A stretch of DNA of 50,137 nucleotides from Lachnospiraceae bacterium (GTDB lineage: Bacteria > Bacillota > Clostridia > Lachnospirales > Lachnospiraceae), in assembly GCA_017439675.1 (NCBI GenBank), contig JAFSIQ010000048.1:1-50137 (forward strand), given 5' to 3'. Below the pieces are notes generated by a model. The model saw only the letters and a program-made list of their open reading frames with translations. It was not told where the DNA came from and did not search any database. Of this stretch, positions 7,074-14,082 are shown in pieces. The translations under genes were made by a program, and so were the position numbers. Every line of letters begins with the position of its first letter. Position 1 is the first letter of the stretch.

Positions 7074-8435
7074 ATGGGATTAATTAAAGCAGTTGGTGGT
7101 GCAATCCAGGGTACTATGGCCGACCAGTGGAAAGAGTATTTCTACTGTGATTCTTTAGAACAAGATGTACTTGTTACGAAAGGCCGCAAGCGTGTTTCAA
7201 GCAAATTTGGTACAAAGAACGATGGTCACGAGAATATTATTTCGAATGGCTCTGTCATCGCAGTTAACGAAGGGCAATGTATGATTATCGTTGACCAAGG
7301 TGCTGTAGTAGAGTTTTGTGCGGAAGCAGGTGAATTCTTATACGATACCTCTTCTGAGCCAAGTTTACTTCATGGTGATTTAGGTAGCAACATTGTCAAC
7401 ACATTTAAGCAAATCGGTAAACGTTTCACTTTCGGTGGAGATACCGGAAAAGACCAGAGAGTCTATTTCTTTAACACAAAGGAAATCATGGACAACAAGT
7501 ATGGCACTGCACAGGCAGTTCCATTCCGTGTAGTAGATAACAAAATCGGATTAGATATGGACGTTGATGTTCGTTGCAATGGTACATATTCATATGAGAT
7601 TTTTGATCCTATTTTGTTCTACACAAACGTATGCGGTAACGTTGCAGATGAGTACACAAGAGACAAGCTCGACAACCAGTTAAAGGCTGAGATTATTACA
7701 GCTCTACAGCCTGCTCTTGCTAAGATTTCTGCATTGGGTATCCGCTATAGCGAGATTCCTGCTCATACAATGGAGTTAGTGGACACGATGAACAGTGTCT
7801 TATCTGAGAAATGGGGACAGTTGAGAGGTATTCGCATTGCCTCCTTCAACATCAGCCCACTTAAGCTTTCTCCAGAAGACGAAGCTGCTATCAGAGAGTT
7901 ACAAAGAACCGCTGTTCTTCGCGACCCAACCATGGCGGCTGCTACATTAACCGGTGCTCAGGCAGAGGCTATGAAGGCTGCTGCTTCTAATACCGCAACC
8001 GGTCCGATGATGGCATTTGCAGGTATGAACATGGCAAATATGGCCGGTGGTATGAATGCAAGTAACCTTTATGCAATGGGAGCTCAGCAACAACAGCAGA
8101 CTCCTCCACCGACACCTACCTCCCCAAGTCCTGCACCAGCGGCAGCTCCTGCTGCACCGGCTGCTGATTCTTGGAAGTGTACATGTGGTGCTACTAACAC
8201 TGGTAAATTCTGTATGGAATGTGGCGCTGGAAAGCCTGCACCAGCAGAAGGATGGACTTGTAGCTGTGGAGCAGTGAATCTTGGAAAGTTCTGCCAAGAA
8301 TGTGGTTCTAAGAAGCCAGCAGGTGCTCCATTATATCGTTGTGACAAGTGTGGATGGCAGCCAGAGGATCCTCAGAATCCACCAAAGTTCTGTCCTGAGT
8401 GTGGCGACGTATTTGATGACAACGATATTCAGTAA
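7074..8435 (+). CDS. SPFH-domain protein with zinc ribbons, YdjI-like
   Basis: This 453-residue protein opens with MGLIKAVGGAIQGTMADQWKEYFYCDSL and has an SPFH/band-7-like domain (about residues 20-280; the type once called virion-core-like). A Met/Ala-rich segment, a Gln run and a Pro/Ala linker (about residues 280-362) follow. Three zinc-ribbon units with CxCG/CxxC pairs end the protein (WKCTCGATNTGKFCMECG, a second copy starting WTCSCG, and YRCDKCGW with CPECGD). Bacillus YdjI works with YdjG and YdjH at the membrane and recruits the PspA paralogue YdjF. The next two genes match YdjG and YdjH, so the module is probably a membrane-stress scaffold. No PspA is in the window. Confidence 0.82.
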   Translation: MGLIKAVGGAIQGTMADQWKEYFYCDSLEQDVLVTKGRKRVSSKFGTKNDGHENIISNGSVIAVNEGQCMIIVDQGAVVEFCAEAGEFLYDTSSEPSLLHGDLGSNIVNTFKQIGKRFTFGGDTGKDQRVYFFNTKEIMDNKYGTAQAVPFRVVDNKIGLDMDVDVRCNGTYSYEIFDPILFYTNVCGNVADEYTRDKLDNQLKAEIITALQPALAKISALGIRYSEIPAHTMELVDTMNSVLSEKWGQLRGIRIASFNISPLKLSPEDEAAIRELQRTAVLRDPTMAAATLTGAQAEAMKAAASNTATGPMMAFAGMNMANMAGGMNASNLYAMGAQQQQQTPPPTPTSPSPAPAAAPAAPAADSWKCTCGATNTGKFCMECGAGKPAPAEGWTCSCGAVNLGKFCQECGSKKPAGAPLYRCDKCGWQPEDPQNPPKFCPECGDVFDDNDIQ

Positions 8436-8475
8436 TATTGACAATGACTCACTATGCATTTGTGAGACAACTGAT

Positions 8476-8514
8476 AAAAAGGTGTGCGTAGTTCACGCTA
8501 CGCACACCTTTTTT
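8476..8514 (+). terminator. Strong terminator after the ydjI-like gene
   Basis: GGTGTGCGTAG (8481-8491) pairs perfectly with CTACGCACACC (8498-8508) over a 6-nt loop, flanked by five A and six T. It separates ydjI-like from ydjG-like, so downstream genes depend on read-through or an unseen promoter. Confidence 0.9.
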
Positions 8515-8574
8515 AAGACATAACAACCTAACAGGTAATTGAAAAAATTTCAGTTTACAATTCAGGAGGCTATT

Positions 8575-9672
8575 ATGGACGAATTGGAAATGAACATTGT
8601 AAAAACCAAAGATGAAACGGATAAGAAATGTCCCCAGTGTGGCGGTGTAATGGACTTTAACCCAGGAACCGGCATGCTCTTATGTCCATACTGTGACTAT
8701 CAAGAGGAGATTCCACAGGATGAGGAACTTCCTACTGAAGCAGAAGAATTGGACTTTGCTTCTGCTGAACACACCGCAAACAAGGATTGGGGTGTAAAGA
8801 CCAAAACCGTCCTCTGTGAGGCTTGTGGTGCTGAATCTATCTATGATGAACTCCAAACCTCTGGTGTATGCCCATTCTGTGGTTCCAATCAGGTTATGGA
8901 CGCCAACGCTCAGGATACAATCGCTCCCGGCGGTGTTGTTCCATTTAAAATCAGCGACAAGCAGGCATCTGAACTCTTCCAAAAATGGATTAAGAAGAAA
9001 TTCTTCTGTCCTAAGCTCGCCAAAGAAAGTGCTAAGCCAAAGAGCTTCAAGGGAATTTACCTTCCTTATTGGACATTTGATAGTAACACCGTTTCCTCTT
9101 ATCGCGGTGAATACGGTATTGATAAGACGAGACGCAACAGCAAAGGTGAAACCTACACGGAAACCACCTGGTACAAAACCACTGGTGTTCACAAAGAATT
9201 TATTGATGACGAGTTAGTCTTTGCCAGCAAGAATCATGATGCTTCTATCTTAAGAGGCTTGGAACCATTTGATACCGCACAGAATAAGACCTACAAACCG
9301 GAATATATCGCAGGTTTTGTGGCAGAGCGTTACTCTTTAGGTATCAAAGATGCTTGGACCAAGGCGCAAACTTCCATCAAGCGGAAACTGACACGTCACA
9401 TTGAAGATGATATTCGTCATGAACACAATGCGGATCGTGTCCGCAACGTAAGCTTAAGTACTAAGTATAACGACATCACATACAAGTACTTATTACTACC
9501 GATTTGGATATCCAATTTCAAATACAATGACAAAGTATATCAATTTATGGTGAATGGGCAAACCGGAAAAGTATCTGGAAAGACCCCTATCTCCATCCCA
9601 AAAGTTATCATTACCGTAGTTGCTTTAATTGCATTGGTAGCACTTTTACACTGGCTTGGAGTGATGAATTAA
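8575..9672 (+). CDS. TFIIB-type zinc-ribbon membrane protein, YdjG-like
   Basis: The 365-residue protein has two N-terminal zinc ribbons, CPQCGG with CPYCDY and CEACGA with CPFCGS. A long soluble middle region (about residues 110-330) includes GIYLPYWTFDSNTVSSYRGE. A single C-terminal transmembrane helix (VIITVVALIALVALLHWLGV) ends it. The start is the ATG at 8575, directly after CAGGAGG; the upstream in-frame TTG at 8539 has no site. It matches the B. subtilis YdjG type, thought to anchor YdjI at the membrane with YdjH. It is preceded by a strong terminator and followed by a weaker one and the ydjH-like gene. Confidence 0.8.
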   Translation: MDELEMNIVKTKDETDKKCPQCGGVMDFNPGTGMLLCPYCDYQEEIPQDEELPTEAEELDFASAEHTANKDWGVKTKTVLCEACGAESIYDELQTSGVCPFCGSNQVMDANAQDTIAPGGVVPFKISDKQASELFQKWIKKKFFCPKLAKESAKPKSFKGIYLPYWTFDSNTVSSYRGEYGIDKTRRNSKGETYTETTWYKTTGVHKEFIDDELVFASKNHDASILRGLEPFDTAQNKTYKPEYIAGFVAERYSLGIKDAWTKAQTSIKRKLTRHIEDDIRHEHNADRVRNVSLSTKYNDITYKYLLLPIWISNFKYNDKVYQFMVNGQTGKVSGKTPISIPKVIITVVALIALVALLHWLGVMN

Positions 9673-9677
9673 TAACG

Positions 9678-9709
9678 AAAGGGAAATCGGCATCTGCCGG
9701 TTTCCTTTT
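9678..9709 (+). terminator. Hairpin between ydjG-like and ydjH-like genes
   Basis: CGGC ATCT GCCG (9688-9699) extends outward through GGGAAA and TTTCC and ends in four T. Either a terminator or an attenuator lowering expression of the last gene. Confidence 0.6.
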
Positions 9710-9731
9710 GTGATTTGACTTAGGAGGCATT

Positions 9732-10523
9732 ATGGATTTCTTACAATTCTTACCACTTATAATCGTTTTAGTTTTAATATTGGCAATTATCATCGCCATC
9801 TTTTGTGCAGTCCGTGCTGTCCAAAGAAAAATACGTCGCATCAAAAGCGACATACGACATTTCTCACAGGCGGCATTTGGTACAACGGACATTACAAAAG
9901 GTGCCGAAAAAATGCGAGAAGAAATGGCATCCACACCAAAATCGGTGTCCGGCATGACTAGTCTGCTATTACCGAAAATCAACAGCGATTTCCCAGATTT
10001 CAATTATAACGAAATGAAAGAGCGCGCCAACAATGTGTTGACTAGCTATTTAAGAGCAGTAAACGACAATAATACAGGACTATTGACCGACGGTAGCGAA
10101 GAATTACAACAGCAATTGGAAAACCAGATTCAAATGAATTCTTCTAGACGCGTGCGTGAGCATTATGAACAGATTCGCATTCACAAAACGGAAATCAATC
10201 AATACCGCAAGACAGAAGGGCGTTGTATCATCACCTTCCAATCTGCTGTAGAATGCTATCACTATACAACAGATGAATCCAATGCTGTGAAAGCTGGTTC
10301 TAGAGATTATAAACTCCAGACCAAATTCAACACTGATTTAATCTATGTACAGGACCGTAATCTTATCGAAAACGAATTGGACAACGCTTTGGGTGTCAAC
10401 TGTCCAAACTGCGGTGCTCCAATTTCTGCATTAGGAGCAAAATTCTGTGAGTACTGTGGCTCTGGCATTGTGGAATTGAATATTAAGGCATGGACCTTTA
10501 ACAATATTGAGGAGAAGAACTAA
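9732..10523 (+). CDS. Membrane-anchored protein with C-terminal zinc ribbon, YdjH-like
   Basis: The 263-residue protein starts with a transmembrane helix (about residues 8-30, LIIVLVLILAIIIAIFCAV). A charged helical stretch follows, then a globular middle part (about residues 90-225) of Tim44-like character by length and pattern (YLRAVNDNNTGLLTDGSEEL). A zinc ribbon (CPNCGAPISALGAKFCEYCG) is near the C-terminus. The start is supported by AGGAGG. Position and architecture match B. subtilis YdjH, the partner of YdjG in a membrane-stress complex. The Tim44 assignment is weak; the zinc ribbon and helix are clear. Confidence 0.75.
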   Translation: MDFLQFLPLIIVLVLILAIIIAIFCAVRAVQRKIRRIKSDIRHFSQAAFGTTDITKGAEKMREEMASTPKSVSGMTSLLLPKINSDFPDFNYNEMKERANNVLTSYLRAVNDNNTGLLTDGSEELQQQLENQIQMNSSRRVREHYEQIRIHKTEINQYRKTEGRCIITFQSAVECYHYTTDESNAVKAGSRDYKLQTKFNTDLIYVQDRNLIENELDNALGVNCPNCGAPISALGAKFCEYCGSGIVELNIKAWTFNNIEEKN

Positions 10524-10541
10524 TCCCCTAATATTACATGA

Positions 10542-10615
10542 CTACGCCCGATGCCATATTGACATCATCACTTTTGCCAGAGTCAAACTATATAAAAGGC
10601 TTCGGGTGTGGCGAG
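10542..10615. repeat. Inverted GC-rich motif CGCCCGATGCC beside a foldback element
   Basis: CTACGCCCGATGCC (10542-10555) is an imperfect inverted copy of GGCTTCGGGTGTGG (10598-10611), with a nested TTGAC/GTCAA pair between them. The motif recurs in CTCGCCACGCCCGATGCC beside the second foldback element (30161-30178). It seems to be the outer part of the element on one side. Confidence 0.55.
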
Positions 10616-10927
10616 ACTTTCAACAAACGAAAAAATCCTACTGTTTATGTGAACCAACACATCATAGAAGTAATTATAATATTGCGACCTCTCGAAGGAT
10701 ATTAGTGTTTCTTACAGTTCCGTCAGAGGTACTAGGGATATGCCAACAAGGATGTTGGCATAAGGCTGAGTGGAGTCCACGGATGGCGACTCTCAGCCGA
10801 CCCGAACGTTTCCAACATGAAAATGGAACTGCTTAGAAACTCTTATATACGTAGAGTCTAGCAAATATTATAATTATTTCTATATGTGTTCAACACAAAC
10901 AGTAGGATTTTTATTTCTGTGAAAGTC
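10615..10927. mobile_element. MITE-like foldback element 1, about 313 bp
   Basis: The two ends are long imperfect inverted repeats. A perfect 16-bp core (AAAAATCCTACTGTTT at 10631-10646, inverted at 10897-10912) sits inside an outer GACTTTCA pair. The inner parts share a small hairpin (TGTG...CACA), then TAATTATAATATT. The similarity covers roughly 60-70 bp per end. There is no transposase gene. The interior (10681-10855) holds an RNA-like structured segment. A shorter relative with the same ends is at 29998-30159. The right end lies next to the yhaM stop codon. Together with the flanking inverted motif it fills the whole gap 10524-10934. Confidence 0.7.
10715..10831 (+). ncRNA. Candidate structured RNA inside foldback element 1
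   Basis: CAGTTCC (10715-10721) and GGAACTG (10825-10831) form an outer stem. Inside are a perfect 10-bp hairpin (TATGCCAACA AGGA TGTTGGCATA, 10739-10762) and a stem GGCTGAG (10764-10770) with CTCAGCC (10792-10798). It is much GC-richer than its surroundings. The end (GACCCGAACG, TGGAACTGCTTAGAAAC) reminds me of guide-RNA ends of TnpB/IscB transposons, but that is an impression only. The strand is assumed. Confidence 0.4.
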
Positions 10928-10934
10928 AGGGAAT

Positions 10935-11879
10935 TTATCTACTAGTCGCTCGCACATTACTGTCGAACATCCTACTAAAGCCAAACCACTCTTCTCCCTT
11001 GTCATGATTTGCATCCAACATTTCAATAAAACCTTCGAGTTTTGCATCTGTGTTATCTGCGAAAGCAAGTGCAACGGCTTCAATCAAAGCCGGTTTCTTC
11101 GGCGAACCAAACTCTAACTCACCGTGGTGAGACAAGATACAGTGCTTTAGCTCATTCCTAAGCTTTACAGGAAATCCGTCTATTTGTTTCATTTTCTCAT
11201 CCAACATAATCGTTCCCGTCACAATGTGACCAATCAACTGCCCCTCATCTGTGTAATCATTTTCCGGAAAAGCGGAAATTTCATTCATCTTTCCAATGTC
11301 ATGACAAAGTGCAGCGGTTATCAACAAATCTCTGTTAATTACTGGATACATCTTGGCGTAGAAATCACACATCTTAGCTACAGATAAGCTGTGTTCTAAC
11401 AAACCACCAGCAAAATTGTGATGCATCGTTTTTGCCGCAGAATGCATTTTAAACTTCTTCACGAAATCTCCATCCTCTGTAAATACCATCTGCAATAATT
11501 TCAACAAATGCTCTTCCTTGACCGTATGTATTAAGGTCACTAATTCATCATACATTTCATCAATATTGCGCTTTGAACAAGGCATATAATCAGTAGGGTC
11601 ATACTCTCCCTCCTGTGCCCTGCGCACACGTCGCACGTTCATCTGTAAAGCACCCTGAAAGCTTGTCACCTGTGCGTCCACATAGATATAATCCATAGAT
11701 TCAAAATGATCAATTCCATTGGACAAATCCCATACCTTGGCATCGACGGAACCTGTCTTATCATGTAACTGCATGGAATAATAATTCTTTCCTGCTTTTG
11801 TCTGTAACGTTCTCTTCTCCTTACACAGATAGATTGACGAAATCATATCTCCTTCTCTCAACTCTGCAACAAATCTCAT
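10935..11879 (-). CDS. yhaM: 3'-5' exoribonuclease YhaM family
   Basis: This 314-residue protein has an N-terminal OB-fold nucleic-acid binding domain (about residues 1-95; TGSVDAKVWDLSNG) and a C-terminal HD domain (about residues 150-290). The metal ligands are visible in GGLLEHSLSV, LCHDIGKM and LSHHGELEFGSP. It matches YhaM, a 3'-5' exonuclease acting on RNA and single-stranded DNA, in length and order. The start has GGAAGGAG upstream. It is the last gene of a minus-strand run after mutS2 and the two-component pair. Its stop codon abuts foldback element 1. Confidence 0.9.
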   Translation of the reverse strand: MRFVAELREGDMISSIYLCKEKRTLQTKAGKNYYSMQLHDKTGSVDAKVWDLSNGIDHFESMDYIYVDAQVTSFQGALQMNVRRVRRAQEGEYDPTDYMPCSKRNIDEMYDELVTLIHTVKEEHLLKLLQMVFTEDGDFVKKFKMHSAAKTMHHNFAGGLLEHSLSVAKMCDFYAKMYPVINRDLLITAALCHDIGKMNEISAFPENDYTDEGQLIGHIVTGTIMLDEKMKQIDGFPVKLRNELKHCILSHHGELEFGSPKKPALIEAVALAFADNTDAKLEGFIEMLDANHDKGEEWFGFSRMFDSNVRATSR

Positions 11880-11908
11880 ATCCTTAATACTCCTTCCAAT
11901 ATATGTTT

Positions 11909-13345
11909 CTATCCTATCTGTCCACCTTCACGGCTACTATCTCTGGTAAGGGAAAATACAAACTCGCTTCCCACACCCTCCGTACTAATCAAGTTGATAT
12001 TCTCACCGTGGGCTTTCACAATCTCTTTGGTAATGGCAAGTCCCAGACCAGTTCCTTGCTTATCCTTTCCTCTGGAAGAATCTGTCTTATAAAAACGATC
12101 CCAAACTCGTTTTTGCTTATCCTTCTCAATACCTGGTCCCTGGTCCTTTACAGACACAAAAACCTTCCCGTTCTTATCATAAACTGTAACAATAATCTTT
12201 CCTCTTTTCGGGCTGAACTTAATGGCATTATCAATCAGGTTGTGAACCACCTGACCGATTTTCATTTTGTCCGCATAGACAATGGTGTCCTCAGCCGGGC
12301 ATTTTATCTGGAAGTCAATCTGCTTCTTCTCATAGACACCTTCCACCGTATTACGAGTTTCCCGAATCACATCCACAATATCAAAGCTTTGCTTCTTAAG
12401 AATCGGACCGTAAGTATCAAAATCATTTAGTTCCAAAAGACCAGAAGTTAACTTTGTCAGTCGTTTGGACTCATTTAACACAATGTTTATGTAACGTTCA
12501 TAACGTTCCGGCGGAATAGTTCCATCCAACATAGCTTCCAAATAGCCCTTGATTGAAGTCAGTGGCGAGCGGAAATCGTGAGAAATATTGGCAATGAAAT
12601 TCTTTCTATACTCATCTAATTTACTCAGTTCCCCAGCCATATATTCCAAAGAATCCGAAAGTTCTCCCAACTCATCCTTACGTTTCACACCGGTTTTTGT
12701 CTCAAAGTTTCCCTTTGCGTACTCTCTCGCCGCAGTATTTAGCTTGGCAATTGGGCGGATAATGGACCGTGACAGATATGCAAAAATCACCACAAGTACT
12801 AAAATCACAACAAAAAACGGCATATACATAATACTTAACATATCCTGCTGCATGCTATCGACTTCCTTCATAGATGCATGCAAAATGATATAGCCCTGTT
12901 GCTCCTCCCCAGCATATATCGGTATTCCGATACTAATCATAGTACCATCAAAAATACTGTAGAAATCACCTGTTCTGGTAAATCCTTTTTGCAGATTGAT
13001 ATCCGGAGCCAGCATCAAAATATTAGCAGGAATATCATTTAATCCACCGCTATCAGATGCCACAATCAGTTCTCCATCCGGCGCATAAAACCATGCATAG
13101 GTCTGTAGCATATCCTGAAATTCGTCAAAACGAATCTGCAGATACTCAATGGACGTAATCCCCTGAATGTATGGCGAAATGGTCTGCTCTGCCAACAGGT
13201 TTGCACCATTTATTAAATTGCTCTGTTTTTCCTCAATCAAGGCCTTCTGGGTTGCATAGGTCGTATAGCTACTCAGCACAAAGAACAAACCAAACAGCAA
13301 TACAATAATCACCAGCACTACCTTGTCCAAAAACGTTCGCTTCAA
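11909..13345 (-). CDS. Sensor histidine kinase (HAMP, HisKA, HATPase)
   Basis: The 478-residue kinase has a transmembrane helix at about 8-28, an extracytoplasmic sensor region of about 140 residues and a second helix at about 170-192. HAMP follows, then the H box ISHDFRSPLTSIKG, the N box LIDNAIKFSP and the G boxes VKDQGPGI and GTGLGLAI. It starts with TTG at 13345 behind GGGGTG; no ATG is near. It lies 15 bp after its OmpR-type regulator. The signal is unknown; the architecture is like PhoR/ResE kinases. Confidence 0.88.
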   Translation of the reverse strand: MKRTFLDKVVLVIIVLLFGLFFVLSSYTTYATQKALIEEKQSNLINGANLLAEQTISPYIQGITSIEYLQIRFDEFQDMLQTYAWFYAPDGELIVASDSGGLNDIPANILMLAPDINLQKGFTRTGDFYSIFDGTMISIGIPIYAGEEQQGYIILHASMKEVDSMQQDMLSIMYMPFFVVILVLVVIFAYLSRSIIRPIAKLNTAAREYAKGNFETKTGVKRKDELGELSDSLEYMAGELSKLDEYRKNFIANISHDFRSPLTSIKGYLEAMLDGTIPPERYERYINIVLNESKRLTKLTSGLLELNDFDTYGPILKKQSFDIVDVIRETRNTVEGVYEKKQIDFQIKCPAEDTIVYADKMKIGQVVHNLIDNAIKFSPKRGKIIVTVYDKNGKVFVSVKDQGPGIEKDKQKRVWDRFYKTDSSRGKDKQGTGLGLAITKEIVKAHGENINLISTEGVGSEFVFSLTRDSSREGGQIG

Positions 13346-13360
13346 ATCACGTCACCCCAA

Positions 13361-14065
13361 CTATCTCACTTCAAACTTGTAACCAATTCCCCAAACAGTG
13401 GCAATAGACCAATTGGTGCCATCCTTAATCTTTTCACGGATTCGCTTTACATGCACATCCACTGTTCTCGTATCACCAATATAATCATATCCCCATATTT
13501 TATCCAAAAGCTGCTCACGCGTAAATACTTGATTCGGACTATTTGCAAGGAAGAATAAAAGTTCCATTTCCTTCGGCGGCATATCCACCTGCACTCCATC
13601 ATAAATAACCGTATAGCTGGTAAGATTCACAACCAATCCATCGTATTTTACCACTTCACCCTCTTCCTCAGGTAAAGCATTCTGTGGCGCTTCCGTCTGT
13701 GCCACTCTTCGCAATATCGCTTGAACTCTGGCAACCAACTCATTGGAATCAAATGGTTTCACCATGTAATCATCTGCGCCAATTTTCAGTCCTAACACCT
13801 TATCAAACACCTCTCCTTTGGCGGAAAGCATTACAATCGGCACATTACTCGTTTTACGGATTTCACGGCACACATCATAACCATCCATGCCTGGTAACAT
13901 AATGTCTAAAAGGATTAAATGTGGATGATAAGTTTTAAATGCTTCCAGCGCATCTTCTCCGTTAAATACAATTTCCGTATCGAAACATTCCTTCAACAAA
14001 TAAAGGGAAATCAACTCTGCAATATTCTCGTCATCATCTACAATTAAAATTCTTTTTTTATCCAT
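13361..14065 (-). CDS. OmpR/PhoB-family response regulator
   Basis: The 234-residue protein has a receiver domain (acidic pair VDDDE, phospho-Asp in LILLDIMLPG, Lys in DYMVKPFD). A C-terminal winged helix follows, with the family signature VFTREQLLDKIWGYDYIGDTRTVDVHVKRIR. A Glu/Pro-rich linker joins them. It starts behind AGGAGG. It lies between mutS2 (17 bp upstream) and its cognate kinase (15 bp downstream), so it is probably co-transcribed with both. The target genes cannot be read from the window. Confidence 0.93.
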   Translation of the reverse strand: MDKKRILIVDDDENIAELISLYLLKECFDTEIVFNGEDALEAFKTYHPHLILLDIMLPGMDGYDVCREIRKTSNVPIVMLSAKGEVFDKVLGLKIGADDYMVKPFDSNELVARVQAILRRVAQTEAPQNALPEEEGEVVKYDGLVVNLTSYTVIYDGVQVDMPPKEMELLFFLANSPNQVFTREQLLDKIWGYDYIGDTRTVDVHVKRIREKIKDGTNWSIATVWGIGYKFEVR

Positions 14066-14082
14066 AGTAACCTCCTCTTCCT

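Noticed and set aside
8056-8347. Overlapping open frames within the ydjI-like gene
   Set aside because: Frame shadows of the Pro/Ala and zinc-ribbon coding region without ribosome sites.
10507-10836. Open frame of 109 codons through foldback element 1
   Set aside because: It crosses inverted repeats and the structured segment, has no ribosome site, and its product resembles nothing.
10641-10912. Retron-like inverted repeats around a structured segment
   Set aside because: No reverse transcriptase nearby and the same ends recur around an empty loop at 30.0 kb, which fits a MITE better.
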